64,000 nucleotides of DNA. Source: Bacteroidia bacterium (GTDB lineage Bacteria; Bacteroidota; Bacteroidia; Bacteroidales; GWA2-32-17). The stretch covers positions 62,001 to 126,000 of the forward strand of contig JACREQ010000038.1 in the NCBI GenBank assembly GCA_016218155.1, in the 5' to 3' direction. A program made the position numbers and the translations under genes. The notes below the pieces were generated by a model, which ran no database searches, was not told where the DNA came from, and was given only the letters and a program-made list of their open reading frames with translations. This document shows, one piece after another, positions 9,943 to 19,644 of this stretch (positions are counted from its first letter, which is position 1; every line of letters starts with the position of its first letter).

Positions 9943-11271
9943 TTATTTTAAAATTTTTAATGGTCCCGTATAAGGCGGGTAATCTCTTGAGTTAAGTATA
10001 ACAACATAGTAATAATCGCCACTGTCAAGTAAATCTCCATTATATTTTCCATCCCAGGTATTATCATAACCATTGGATTTAGAATAAACTAAAGTCCCCC
10101 AACGGTTAAATACTTTTACTTCTGCCTGAGGATATAAATTTATGTTTTCTATTTTCCATGTATCATTTTTTCCGTTTCCATCAGGTGTAATAACATTATA
10201 AATAGTAATGCAATCACAATCTTTCATTCCAATATGAAAATCGCGCAAAGCTCTGCAACCATTGGCATCTGTTACTGTAATACTATAATTTCCCGAATCG
10301 AGCTGATTTATATAATAATCGGTACTGCTGTTTGTCCAAGCATAAGTATATGGTGCTTTAGCATTCTCAATATTTAGTATTGAAATTTTTCCGTCATGGT
10401 TATCACGACACGAAACATCCTGCGTATCTGCAATTAAAATTACTGGTTGAAAAGGATCGTTAATTCCAATGGTTTCGGTTTTAACACAACCTTTATAATC
10501 TGACACAGTAATTGTATATAATCCGGTTTTAAGATTATTTATCATGCTCGTTGTTGCACTATTCGACCAATTATATGTGTAAGGCGGTGTTCCGCCATCA
10601 GGAACAATAGAAATCCAGCCTGAACTGTCATATTTGCAAATATTATGAAAAAATGTTTTATTTAATGTTACAGGAGATGAAGGCTGGCTTATTACCACAG
10701 TCTTTACAATAGTACAGCCCAATCCAATATTGTCGGTTATGTATATCTGATATCTGCCGGCAACAACACTCCATACAAAACTTAATGTGTCTATTCTTGT
10801 AAACTGTGTATCAACCTTTGCGCTATCTAGCAACCAAACCTGTTGGTAAGTATCCCACTTCTCGGGATAAAGTATTCCGCGGTAAAAACCAAAACCGTTT
10901 TGTGGGGTTATATTAATTGTTCCGGTTGATGAATAACACGAAACATCAACAATTGTATCAATTGTTGCTATCTGATAAGATGATGATAAAACAGTAGTGT
11001 CAATTACACTTAAACCGGCACTATCAATTACCTGAACAATATACTGACCAACAGTTAAACCAGTTAAATCTTCCTGAGTTGAAAATAAATTTCCGTTGTG
11101 ATACCATGTAACCGAATATGGAAAAGTGCCACCGGTTATTGTTAAGTTAACAGCACCATCACTGTACCCATAGCATGTTGGCTGCGTATTGGCAAAAGAC
11201 AGGCTTAGCTGAGCCGTGCCCATAAAGGTTAGCCCAAATAACATCCAGATAAGAACTATAGTTTTAAGCAT
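9943..11271 (-). CDS. SprB-repeat surface protein with gliding-motility C-terminal (T9SS type B) domain
   Basis: A 442-residue secreted protein. It has a signal peptide ending at about residue 20. Four SprB-type repeats of about 80 residues carry the recurring NVSCYG/CSGxDG, PYxYxWSN and LxxGxYxIxVxDxxGC motifs. The last 85 residues form the gliding-motility-associated C-terminal domain: NVITPDGNGKNDTW, VKVFNRWGTLVYS and YNGDLLDSGDYYYVV are all present. That domain is the type B sorting signal for T9SS. The protein is therefore predicted to reach the surface and be held by the adjacent PorP/SprF. It is much shorter than true SprB (thousands of residues), so an adhesin role is inferred rather than proven. 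Confidence 0.88.
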   Translation of the reverse strand: MLKTIVLIWMLFGLTFMGTAQLSLSFANTQPTCYGYSDGAVNLTITGGTFPYSVTWYHNGNLFSTQEDLTGLTVGQYIVQVIDSAGLSVIDTTVLSSSYQIATIDTIVDVSCYSSTGTINITPQNGFGFYRGILYPEKWDTYQQVWLLDSAKVDTQFTRIDTLSFVWSVVAGRYQIYITDNIGLGCTIVKTVVISQPSSPVTLNKTFFHNICKYDSSGWISIVPDGGTPPYTYNWSNSATTSMINNLKTGLYTITVSDYKGCVKTETIGINDPFQPVILIADTQDVSCRDNHDGKISILNIENAKAPYTYAWTNSSTDYYINQLDSGNYSITVTDANGCRALRDFHIGMKDCDCITIYNVITPDGNGKNDTWKIENINLYPQAEVKVFNRWGTLVYSKSNGYDNTWDGKYNGDLLDSGDYYYVVILNSRDYPPYTGPLKILK

Positions 11272-11648
11272 ATTATCAATTTAATTATTAAAACCACAAA
11301 ATATAAAAACAAATATAAAACAATTTGAGTTTTTAAATATGTCAATTTAAATGCTTTTAAATACTCCTTTTGCTGCGTTAAAGGCATTAACCCTTTAAGC
11401 TATTAAAAATTTGCTGCAGTTATTCCTATTTAATTACAGAGAATAAATTTCAACTCATAGCATCATACAATTAACTGCCTAGCATGTTTGAAAGAAAATA
11501 AAAAAATTAATGTGTATTCAAAATAATATTGCAAAGTAAAAACAACAAATACAACATTATATAGAAAAGAATATTAAAGAAAGGCATAATATTGTGATAG
11601 TTATTGCATAATAATAGGAAGTTCTTATTTCGAATTCCCATTATAATA
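11272..11648. other. Gap with no gene seen
   Basis: 377 bp of AT-rich sequence between the minus-strand phosphate transporter and the SprB-like gene. It is upstream of the T9SS trio and should hold its promoter, but I found no clear TAnnTTTG box, RNA gene or coding frame. Confidence 0.3.
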
Positions 11649-13070
11649 TTACCCTACAAACCATCTGAACAACAAGAATAACCCCCCTGACATTAATATT
11701 GTAACCGGAATCGTAACAACCCACGCAATTAAAATGTTTTTAACGGTAGCATATTGCAAATTTTTTCTTCCGCCATGAGCAAGCATAGTACCTGCAACGC
11801 CTGATGAAAGCACATGAGTTGTGCTAACAGGTAAGCCTAAAACTGTTGATATTCCAATTGTACTTGCAGCAACAAGTTCGGCACTTGCTCCCTGAGCATA
11901 TGAAAGATGTGATTTTCCTATTTTCTCTCCAATTGTTACAACAATTCGCTTCCAACCAATCATTGTTCCTAATCCTAGTGAAGCAGATATTAAAAGAATA
12001 ACCCACCATGGTGCATATTCTGTATAAGTTGATAATTCTTTAACATTCTTTTTAAAGTGATCTGCTTCTTTAGCAGTAAGGTTAATTACTGTAACGTCTT
12101 TATTGGATTCACTTTTAAAGAATTTATCGCTAAGTTTTGAAATTGATAATATGTTTTTTCTTACATTTATTCTTTCTGCGTATGGAATTTCCTCCGGACC
12201 CTGTGACTTATCAAGTACTAATTTAAGAGAAGACACTTTATTTTTTAATTCAGAATACACTTTGTAATCTGCAACAGCTAATTTATTTGTATCAATTTTT
12301 GTAATATAATTTCCAAGGTGTATTATATTACCATCCATATTGGTTGTGTTTTTAGATGAATCGAGTGCAAATTGTGCAGGTAAAAAGGCAATAAGAATTA
12401 TCATTATTAACCCAACACCCTTTTGACCATCATTTGAACCATGCGAAAAACTAACACTGGTACAAGTTAATACAAGAAAAGAACGAATCCAGAATGGGGG
12501 TTTCTTTACAGGATCGGGTTCTCCAAAAAACTTTTTCTTTTTGATTATTTTTTTGAAAATGAACATTAACATCATTGATAACAATAAACCTACAACTGGC
12601 GATATTAATAATGAAATACCTGCATCTGTAACTTTTTTCCAGTTTAATGCAACATTACCATCTACCGAAATAAACATAAAGGCTATTCCTACCCCAAAAA
12701 TTGATCCTAACAAAGTATGTGAACTTGAACATGGAATTCCTAAATACCAGGTTGCAAGATTCCAAACTATTGCTGTTATTATTAAAGCAGCTATCATTGC
12801 CACACTATGATAAATATTCTGATCAACAAGAGCATCTAATGGAAGTAAATTTACTATACCCATTGCAACAGCAATTCCACCAAAATAAACACCAATAAAA
12901 TTCCATATTCCAGACCAGACTACTGCTACATGAGGTTTTAATGATCGGGTGTAAATTACAGTTGCAACAGCATTTGCAGTATCGTGAAAACCATTAATAA
13001 ATTCAAATGCTAAGGCTGCAATAATAACAACTACCAGTAATATTGATAATCCAATTGTTAATCCAAACAT
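11649..13070 (-). CDS. Inorganic phosphate transporter, PiT family
   Basis: A 473-residue inner-membrane protein with two PiT repeats. The signatures GFHDTANAVATVI (N-terminal) and SHGSNDGQKGVG plus GLPVSTTHVLSSGVAGTML (C-terminal) are the family's phosphate-binding GxNDxxN/A and PVSTTH motifs. A cytosolic loop of about 130 residues between the halves is typical. It carries phosphate, probably with sodium or protons. I chose the ATG at 13070 over an upstream in-frame TTG at 13106, because a -7-like box (TTAATTTG, 13103-13096) sits between them and would put the transcription start after 13106. It is transcribed alone. Confidence 0.88.
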   Translation of the reverse strand: MFGLTIGLSILLVVVIIAALAFEFINGFHDTANAVATVIYTRSLKPHVAVVWSGIWNFIGVYFGGIAVAMGIVNLLPLDALVDQNIYHSVAMIAALIITAIVWNLATWYLGIPCSSSHTLLGSIFGVGIAFMFISVDGNVALNWKKVTDAGISLLISPVVGLLLSMMLMFIFKKIIKKKKFFGEPDPVKKPPFWIRSFLVLTCTSVSFSHGSNDGQKGVGLIMIILIAFLPAQFALDSSKNTTNMDGNIIHLGNYITKIDTNKLAVADYKVYSELKNKVSSLKLVLDKSQGPEEIPYAERINVRKNILSISKLSDKFFKSESNKDVTVINLTAKEADHFKKNVKELSTYTEYAPWWVILLISASLGLGTMIGWKRIVVTIGEKIGKSHLSYAQGASAELVAASTIGISTVLGLPVSTTHVLSSGVAGTMLAHGGRKNLQYATVKNILIAWVVTIPVTILMSGGLFLLFRWFVG

Positions 13071-13095
13071 AAAAATAAGTATTAGTTTTTTTGTA

Positions 13096-13103
13096 CAAAT
13101 TAA
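13096..13103 (-). promoter_or_regulatory. Possible -7 box for the PiT gene
   Basis: TTAATTTG, one mismatch from TAnnTTTG, about 26 nt before the ATG at 13070. It decides the start in favour of 13070. Confidence 0.3.
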
Positions 13104-13230
13104 CAAGATTAATATTGCCGAAAAATTAACTTACTGTTAAGTTTATGTTAAGTTTATGTTGTCGGTTGTTGAATAATGAATAGAAAAATCTAATTATTTT
13201 ATGTACTGCTCAATCGTTTCATACCTAAAA

Positions 13231-13267
13231 CATAAAAAGCCTCATCTGCTTCCATATGAGACCTTTT
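13231..13267 (-). terminator. Rho-independent terminator after tRNA-Ala
   Basis: On the minus strand an imperfect hairpin (AAAAGGTCTCAT pairing with ATGAGGCTTTT, with a bulged G and a U-G pair) is followed by TTTTTATGTTTT, directly downstream of the tRNA 3' end. Confidence 0.55.
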
Positions 13268-13272
13268 AAAAG

Positions 13273-13346
13273 TGGAGAATAGGGGAATCGAACCCCTTAC
13301 CTCTTGCCTGCCAGGCAAGCGCTCTAGCCAAATGAGCTAATTCCCC
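13273..13346 (-). tRNA. tRNA-Ala (anticodon GGC)
   Basis: A 74-nt cloverleaf on the minus strand. The acceptor stem GGGGAAT/ATTCTCC includes the G3-U70 pair that identifies alanine tRNAs. The anticodon stem CTTGC/GCAAG encloses CTGGCAG, giving anticodon GGC for GCC/GCU codons. The T-arm is GGTTCGATTCC. The discriminator is A and CCA is not encoded. A terminator follows. Confidence 0.95.
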
Positions 13347-13441
13347 ATATTTTACAACTACAGCAAAGAATTAATAAACTCCTGCTTTTGCAAAGATAAA
13401 TTAATTTCTTTTTTATTTCTAAAAATCCTTTTACAATAAAT

Positions 13442-15751
13442 TTATTCTTTTGGGTTTTTAATCAAATAATGAGATATTTTAGCTATAAACTCACTTATAT
13501 TAATTGGCTTTGTTATATAATCATCAAAGCCTTGTTTTTTAAACCCTATAACCTCATGTTCTAATGCATAAGCAGATTGTGCTATTATCGGCAAATTGGG
13601 GAAAATTTCTTTAATCTGTTTTGTAGCTTCAAGACCATTCATTACAGGCATTTTTATATCCATCAGAACAAGATTTATTTCATGATTTTTTTTGCAAATA
13701 TCTACAGCTTCTTTTCCGTCTTTTGCATAAAGAATTTTAAATTTATATTCTATTAATAGTTCTTCAAGATATCTGAAATTATTTTCTTCATCTTCTGCTA
13801 TAAGTATTGTACCTGTTTCATTAATCTGACCGCCAGATTTTATTTTAACCTCCTCTTTAACACCTTTTTTATATGGAATTGTAAAATAAAAAACAGTGCC
13901 TTTGTCATGAACGGATTCTAACCATATCTTACCTCCCATTAATTCTACAAAAGCTTTTGAAATAGATAGCCCAAGACCTGTTCCACCATATCTTGACTGT
14001 ATTGATTTATCTGCCTGTCGGAATCTCTCAAAAATTTTATCTTTAAATTCAGGCTTAATACCAACACCTGTATCTTTTACAAAGAATTGTAAATTATTTT
14101 CTTGGTGTATGTAACCAAATTCTATAGTTCCCTTAGAAGTAAACTTTAGCGCATTGTTAATTAAATTGGAAAGAATTTGATATAGCTTAGTTCTATCGGT
14201 ATAAATTTCCGATGCTTCATTATTTAACCCTTGTTGCATCTGTAACAAAATAGACTTACTATTTGCCTGAATTTTGAATATAGAAAGTAATTCAGCAATA
14301 AGTTCATTTACATTTACGATTTCATAATTTATCTTTTCCTGATTTGTCTCTAATGATGAAATTGTAAGAATATCTGTAACAACAGACAGTAATCGATTGC
14401 TGCTATTTATAATTATATTGGTAAAATTTTCCCTTTTCTCAGCAGTTAAATCAGCTTTGCCCAGCATTTCCGAAAATCCACAAATAGCATTCATCGGTGT
14501 GCGTATTTCGTGAGACATGTTTTGTAAAAATGCAGTCTTTAAGCGATCACTTTCTTCGGCTTTTTCTTTTGCAATTAATAATTCTTCTTCAACTGATTTT
14601 CTCTCTGTAATATTTGTTATTGTTCCTATATACCCTTTAATTACATTATCTGTTATTTCAGGAACTGCATTCCCAATAACCCAAACAACACTTTTATCGG
14701 GTTTTAAAAAACGATATTCGGCAAATGATTTCTGTTCCTTTTTAACATCAGATTTCCAATCTACAAAAAGACGTACCCTATCATCGGGATGTACTGCATG
14801 TAGCCAATTGTTACCAATTGCTTCTTCAAATGATAATCCTGATAATTCTGACCACTTTGGATTTACATATGTCGTATTTCCATCAGTATCAGTCCTGAAA
14901 ATTCCAACTGGTGACGCGTCTGCCAGAGTCTTAAACAACAACTGGCTTTCTCTTAGTGCGTCTTCTATTTGTTTCCGTTCTGTGATATCTTCTGAAATTC
15001 CGAGTAAAAAAGCAGGTTTTTCACTTTTGTCAAGAATAACTATTTTCTTAGTATGAAGTATTCTTTTGCCAGATTTTGTATCAATAGGCTCTTCCGGAAT
15101 ATCAAGCATCTGTTTAGTCTGCAATACATCTCTGTCTATTTTCACAAAGAAATCGGCCTGATTCTTTGGGAAAAAATCATAATCGGTTTTTCCAATAATC
15201 TCTTCACTTTTAACTCCTAAAAGATTTTCACCAGCTTTGTTGAATCTTACAAATTTCAATTCTTTTGCATCTTTCATGAAAATCATATTGGGAATATTAT
15301 CAATAATTGTTGTTAAAAACTCTTCCCTTTTTTGCAATTCTTCTACAGCTTTTTTTCTTTCTTCCTCAGCTTTTTTACGTTCAAGTACGGCTTTTATTGT
15401 TGGAGCCAAACCCTTAATATGGCTAACAGATTTTATTACATAATCTGCAGCACCCATTTTCATTGCCTGAATAGCGATCTCTTCAGAACCTGTACCAGTA
15501 ACAATTATCACAGGTAAATCCGGATTTATTTCTTTTACAACCTGAAGTACTTGCAATCCATCAAATCCCAGTATATTAAAATCACTAAGCACTAAGTCGA
15601 AATTATTTTTCGTTATATATTTTTCAAATATTTCACGACTGTCTGCTTCTGCTAAATCAAATTCATCATGTTCTTTTTGAAGTGCATCTCTTATGAGCAT
15701 GCGGTCATGTATATTGTCGTCAATGTGCAGAATGCGAATTTTTGTTTTCAT
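13442..15751 (-). CDS. Hybrid sensor histidine kinase: REC-PAS-PAS-HisKA-HATPase-REC
   Basis: A 769-residue cytosolic protein without membrane segments. In order: a receiver domain (1-120, phospho-acceptor D57 in LVLSDFNI), a charged linker (EERKKAVEELQKRE), two PAS domains (about 145-260 and 270-390), HisKA with SHEIRTPMNA (about 415), HATPase_c with N, DTGVGI and GGTGLGLSIS boxes (about 520-635) and a second receiver (about 648-765, LVLMDIKMPVMNG). Both receivers keep their Asp. Loss of transmembrane parts plus an N-terminal receiver suggests it takes phosphate from the neighbouring system and acts mid-relay. It follows the single-domain receiver by 24 bp. Confidence 0.9.
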   Translation of the reverse strand: MKTKIRILHIDDNIHDRMLIRDALQKEHDEFDLAEADSREIFEKYITKNNFDLVLSDFNILGFDGLQVLQVVKEINPDLPVIIVTGTGSEEIAIQAMKMGAADYVIKSVSHIKGLAPTIKAVLERKKAEEERKKAVEELQKREEFLTTIIDNIPNMIFMKDAKELKFVRFNKAGENLLGVKSEEIIGKTDYDFFPKNQADFFVKIDRDVLQTKQMLDIPEEPIDTKSGKRILHTKKIVILDKSEKPAFLLGISEDITERKQIEDALRESQLLFKTLADASPVGIFRTDTDGNTTYVNPKWSELSGLSFEEAIGNNWLHAVHPDDRVRLFVDWKSDVKKEQKSFAEYRFLKPDKSVVWVIGNAVPEITDNVIKGYIGTITNITERKSVEEELLIAKEKAEESDRLKTAFLQNMSHEIRTPMNAICGFSEMLGKADLTAEKRENFTNIIINSSNRLLSVVTDILTISSLETNQEKINYEIVNVNELIAELLSIFKIQANSKSILLQMQQGLNNEASEIYTDRTKLYQILSNLINNALKFTSKGTIEFGYIHQENNLQFFVKDTGVGIKPEFKDKIFERFRQADKSIQSRYGGTGLGLSISKAFVELMGGKIWLESVHDKGTVFYFTIPYKKGVKEEVKIKSGGQINETGTILIAEDEENNFRYLEELLIEYKFKILYAKDGKEAVDICKKNHEINLVLMDIKMPVMNGLEATKQIKEIFPNLPIIAQSAYALEHEVIGFKKQGFDDYITKPINISEFIAKISHYLIKNPKE

Positions 15752-15775
15752 AATAAATTAGAGTGTTGTTATTTG

Positions 15776-16219
15776 TTATATTCCGGGAGCATTTATATTT
15801 AATGTAAACCAGTAATCATCTATTTTTTTTACAACTTCTGTAAATCCCTCAAACGACACAGGTTTTAAAAGATAACTATTAGCACCGATATCATAACTCA
15901 ATGTTCGATCTCCTTCTTCTTTGGATGATGTTAAAATAATTACCGGAATGCGTTTTAGCATATCTGTATTTTTTATCTGACGTAATACCTCAAAACCATC
16001 AATTCCTGGCATTTTAAGATCTAGTAAAATAAGACTGGGCATAGGATATTCATCCCTATTAACGTACTTATCTCGCCCAAAGAGATAATAAAGAGCTTCC
16101 TGACCATTACTGGCGACATTTATTTTATTTTTAAGTTTTGCCTCCTTAAAAGCATCCAGCGTAAGTACAACGTCCATGTGGTTATCTTCCACCAATAATA
16201 TTTGTGCTAATTTTTCCAT
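15776..16219 (-). CDS. Single-domain response regulator (Rcp1-like receiver)
   Basis: A 147-residue receiver domain only. It has the acidic pair E11/D12, phospho-acceptor D67 in LLDLKMPG, a conserved T in ILTSSKEEGDR and lysine in LLKPV. The extended loop ALYYLFGRDKY after beta 2 is typical of the Rcp1/cyanobacterial-phytochrome-type stand-alone receivers. Such proteins shuttle phosphate between a histidine kinase and another relay protein. Its stop-to-start distances (3 bp from the kinase upstream, 24 bp to the hybrid kinase downstream) make it the middle gene of a three-gene operon. Confidence 0.9.
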   Translation of the reverse strand: MEKLAQILLVEDNHMDVVLTLDAFKEAKLKNKINVASNGQEALYYLFGRDKYVNRDEYPMPSLILLDLKMPGIDGFEVLRQIKNTDMLKRIPVIILTSSKEEGDRTLSYDIGANSYLLKPVSFEGFTEVVKKIDDYWFTLNINAPGI

Positions 16220-16222
16220 TTA

Positions 16223-19200
16223 TTATAACATTTTACATTCAGGCAATAGTATATAAAAAACACTTCCTTTACCAACTACTGACTCTACCCAGATATTTCC
16301 ATTAAGCATGTTTACTGCTTTTTTTACTGTAGCCAAACCTATTCCGGTTCCGGGGTACTTATCTTCATTATGCAGTCTTTGAAAAATATTAAATATTTTC
16401 TCCCAATATTCTTTTGGAATACCAATACCGTTATCTGAAATTTTTATAAGACACCCTTTGGCAGTATAGTCACAATTTATATTAATCTCTAAATTTACAT
16501 CTGTCCTTCTGTATGTTATGGCATTTTCAATTAAGTTAGTAAAAATCTGACGTAAAAGACTTTCGTCTCCTGAAATTACGGGAAGTTCGTGATCTATATT
16601 AAATCCGGCACCAACTTCATCCAATCGTTGTTTAAAATCGGAATAAACATTATTTATAATGTTACACAGCGAAATAGGGCGCATGTCTAGTGACTTACGA
16701 CCAAGTCGCGAATAGTTTAACAAATCATTTATAAGTTGTTCCATTCTAACACTGGCTTCAACAATATAATCCATGTATTGCTGGCCTTCTTCTTTAAGAG
16801 ATGAGCGATGGCGCGTAGAAAGTATTTGCGAAAATCCATAAATAGCCCTAAGTGGTGCGCGAAGGTCGTGTGAGATGGAATAACTGAATGACTCCAGCTC
16901 CTTATTAGTGGACAAAAGCTGAGCTGTTCTGTCGGCTACACGTTTTTCAAGTTCATCATTTAATTTAAGAATCTCTAACTCTGCATCTTTTCGTTGAGTA
17001 ATGTCGTGAAAGAAAATAGATAATCCATCAGAACTTGGATAAATTCTATTTTCGAACCATTTGTTATATGGCGGATAATACTCTTCTAAAAATTGAGGCT
17101 GTTGTAATTCAGTTGCCTTGTAATAAGTATGATAAAAAATCTGACCCACTCCTTCAGGAAATTCTGTCCAGATATGTTTGCCTATCATTTTTTCAGGGTC
17201 CCTTCCAAATATTTCACCTGCCTTTTTATTCATATATGTATAGCACCAATTTGTGTCAAGCGATATAAAAGCATCGCTAATGCTTTCAAGTACACGAATC
17301 ATGCTTTGAGAATGTTGTTTTTCAACTTCCTCAATTTTTTTCCTTTCGGTTATATCTTCACCGATTGAAGTAGTACCAATTATATTTCCAAAAGCATCAT
17401 AAAGCAAGGTGTTACTAAATTGAATAGTTAGTAATTCTCCGTTTTTCTTTTTAATCTGATTTTCATAACTTGACTCGATTTTTCCCTCTTTTATACTATT
17501 CAAAAATATTTGTTTCACATCCAAGCGAAATTCTGGAACAAATAACTCAAACCAATCGTTGCCAGTAACTTCTTCATGAGAATATCCGGTTCTTTCGAGT
17601 AAAAAATCGTTACAAAATGTGATCTTTCCATTTAAATCAAGTAATACTGAGATTAGGCTGATATTTTCGATTGTATCCCGAAATCTTTTTTCCAATCCCA
17701 AAACTTCTCTTTTTATATTTTTATATTCTGTAATGTCACGTATTACAGCAAGAATACATTTCTGATTATCAATTTCAATTATTTCACCGGAAATCAATCC
17801 ATTTCTAATTTCACCGGATTTCAATTTAAAATCAGCTTCCTGATTATAACTTTTTCCATTTTTTTGTAGCAATTCTATGAATGTAGCTCTATCAGACCCA
17901 TTCGCCCATAATCTTAAATTTATGGTAGAATCGTTTATAAATTCACTTGGTGAATATCCCGTAATTCGTAAGAGAGATTCATTTACTTCAATTATTTTTC
18001 CATCTGCAAGTGAAGTAATTGTAATTACATCAGGGCTATTTTTAAAAGCTTTTAAAAACTTTTCGTTTGCTTTGTTATAATTATATAATGCTCTTTTCTT
18101 TTCTTCAACCATTATATTAGCGGCATCAGCTAATTTTTCAAATTCCTTAAAACTTACTTTTGAAGAATCTATTAATCTATCTTCGTTGGCAGCTTTTTCA
18201 AAAAAGCTATTAAATAATCCTATGTTTTTTAAAACCCGTTTAGAGAAATACAACGATAACAAATAACACAAAAAAGAAGAAATAATCAGATACAGAATAA
18301 TCTGAAACACTGCTTTTTTTAATTCCAGAGTTAATTCTTTTCTTTTTGATTCAATAATTGGGTTAACATCATCCTCATAAAAACCAGTACCAATAATCCA
18401 TTTCCAGTTGGGAATAAAACTAAAATATGATGTCTTAAGAGAAGAGTCGGAAGAAGATAATAGTAGCCACTTATATGTATGAAAAACCCCATCAGAATAA
18501 CCTTTAGAAGATTGTTGAACTTTAAAAATATCGGTCCATGTTTTATTCCCCGATTTTAGAATATTTATCGGGTTTTTGTTAACTTTTCCATTTGTAACAA
18601 GTGCTTCGCCTTCAAAAGTATTAATAAAAATGTATTCGTTTTCAGAAAAACGAAGGTTGCTTATAGAATCCAATAAGTACGATTTTAATATATTTTCAAA
18701 ATTTATCGAATCTACAATCGAAATTATTTTATATCCAGGCAAGATTGTATAATTAACAACACCGATAGCGCACAAAACTGAATCATCAGAATTGATATGT
18801 TTATAATGACAGAAAGTGGTTTTTTTCTCGTTTTTATTCTTTTCAATATAATTAAGCAAGCTTAACTCCACTTCGTTAATTTTTTCTACTGTTGTTTTCG
18901 AAAAAGGATTATAATAATGCAACCTGTCGTTCTTGTCATTTACAATAAAAATCGGAACCTGTGAATTACAGATAGAATCATTTATCGTTTCTGATAAAGA
19001 AGCAGAACTACCTGATTTATTAACGGAAAATTTTAATTGATTTATTTGACTCTTTAATGTGTTAGAAATGGCATTTAAAGGAAAGTATTGCGACCATTGA
19101 ATATTGTTTTTTATTTCGAATATTTTATTCTTAATCTCATTTTTTTTTGTTTGAGAAAACGAATTTTTTAATACGGTGACTTCCTCGTAATAGTTATTTA

Positions 19201-19303
19201 ATTTATTCTCAATCCAGAAAAATCCTAATGTAAAAACCGAAAGAAATATAACTATTAAAAAATAAAGAAATAATCTCCTGTTAAAACTGGATTTTTTTTT
19301 CAT
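16223..19303 (-). CDS. Membrane sensor histidine kinase: Cache-PAS-PAS-PAS-HisKA-HATPase
   Basis: A 1026-residue sensor kinase. A transmembrane helix (about 9-28) precedes a periplasmic Cache-type domain (about 30-335), recognisable from the WKWIIGTGFYEDDVNP segment, and a second helix (about 336-358). Three PAS domains follow (about 412-530, 540-660, 668-780), with PAC-like ITEYKNI, ITERKKIEE and ITQRKDAEL ends. Then come HisKA (SYSISHDLRAPLRAIYGF, His intact) and HATPase_c (NLIENAITYR, DNGIGI, GTGIGL). The Cache domain should bind a small extracellular ligand that cannot be predicted. It is the first gene of the relay operon. Confidence 0.9.
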   Translation of the reverse strand: MKKKSSFNRRLFLYFLIVIFLSVFTLGFFWIENKLNNYYEEVTVLKNSFSQTKKNEIKNKIFEIKNNIQWSQYFPLNAISNTLKSQINQLKFSVNKSGSSASLSETINDSICNSQVPIFIVNDKNDRLHYYNPFSKTTVEKINEVELSLLNYIEKNKNEKKTTFCHYKHINSDDSVLCAIGVVNYTILPGYKIISIVDSINFENILKSYLLDSISNLRFSENEYIFINTFEGEALVTNGKVNKNPINILKSGNKTWTDIFKVQQSSKGYSDGVFHTYKWLLLSSSDSSLKTSYFSFIPNWKWIIGTGFYEDDVNPIIESKRKELTLELKKAVFQIILYLIISSFLCYLLSLYFSKRVLKNIGLFNSFFEKAANEDRLIDSSKVSFKEFEKLADAANIMVEEKKRALYNYNKANEKFLKAFKNSPDVITITSLADGKIIEVNESLLRITGYSPSEFINDSTINLRLWANGSDRATFIELLQKNGKSYNQEADFKLKSGEIRNGLISGEIIEIDNQKCILAVIRDITEYKNIKREVLGLEKRFRDTIENISLISVLLDLNGKITFCNDFLLERTGYSHEEVTGNDWFELFVPEFRLDVKQIFLNSIKEGKIESSYENQIKKKNGELLTIQFSNTLLYDAFGNIIGTTSIGEDITERKKIEEVEKQHSQSMIRVLESISDAFISLDTNWCYTYMNKKAGEIFGRDPEKMIGKHIWTEFPEGVGQIFYHTYYKATELQQPQFLEEYYPPYNKWFENRIYPSSDGLSIFFHDITQRKDAELEILKLNDELEKRVADRTAQLLSTNKELESFSYSISHDLRAPLRAIYGFSQILSTRHRSSLKEEGQQYMDYIVEASVRMEQLINDLLNYSRLGRKSLDMRPISLCNIINNVYSDFKQRLDEVGAGFNIDHELPVISGDESLLRQIFTNLIENAITYRRTDVNLEININCDYTAKGCLIKISDNGIGIPKEYWEKIFNIFQRLHNEDKYPGTGIGLATVKKAVNMLNGNIWVESVVGKGSVFYILLPECKML

Positions 19304-19644
19304 CTATTTTTATATTTTTCAAACAGAGACCTTATATACTTTTAATTATAAATATTTATGCAATATATAAATATAAATATCTAAAATTAAAACATTTTCG
19401 ATAAATTTTCAAATAAAAAGTTGTCACTTCACAGTTTAATTAAAAACTAATACGGGACAAGTCATTAAGCAAATATCTATTTTTATTCATGAATATATTT
19501 CTCTTAAAAAAGAACAAAACATACTTATTTATATATAGATAACCATTCATTTTTATTTACAAAAATTCCATTACAACATATTTTTATTTCTTTTTTTGAT
19601 TTATTCAATATTTAAAATAATTTTAAACATCTAATAATCTGAAT
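19304..19644. other. AT-rich divergent promoter gap
   Basis: 341 bp between the divergent kinase and phosphatase genes. It is strongly AT-rich with no coding frame or RNA that I can support. It must hold both promoters, but no clean TAnnTTTG box is visible close to either start. Confidence 0.3.

Noticed and set aside
13070-13106. TTG start at 13106 for the phosphate transporter
   Set aside because: A -7-like box lies inside that extension, and the ATG at 13070 begins a normal membrane N-terminus.
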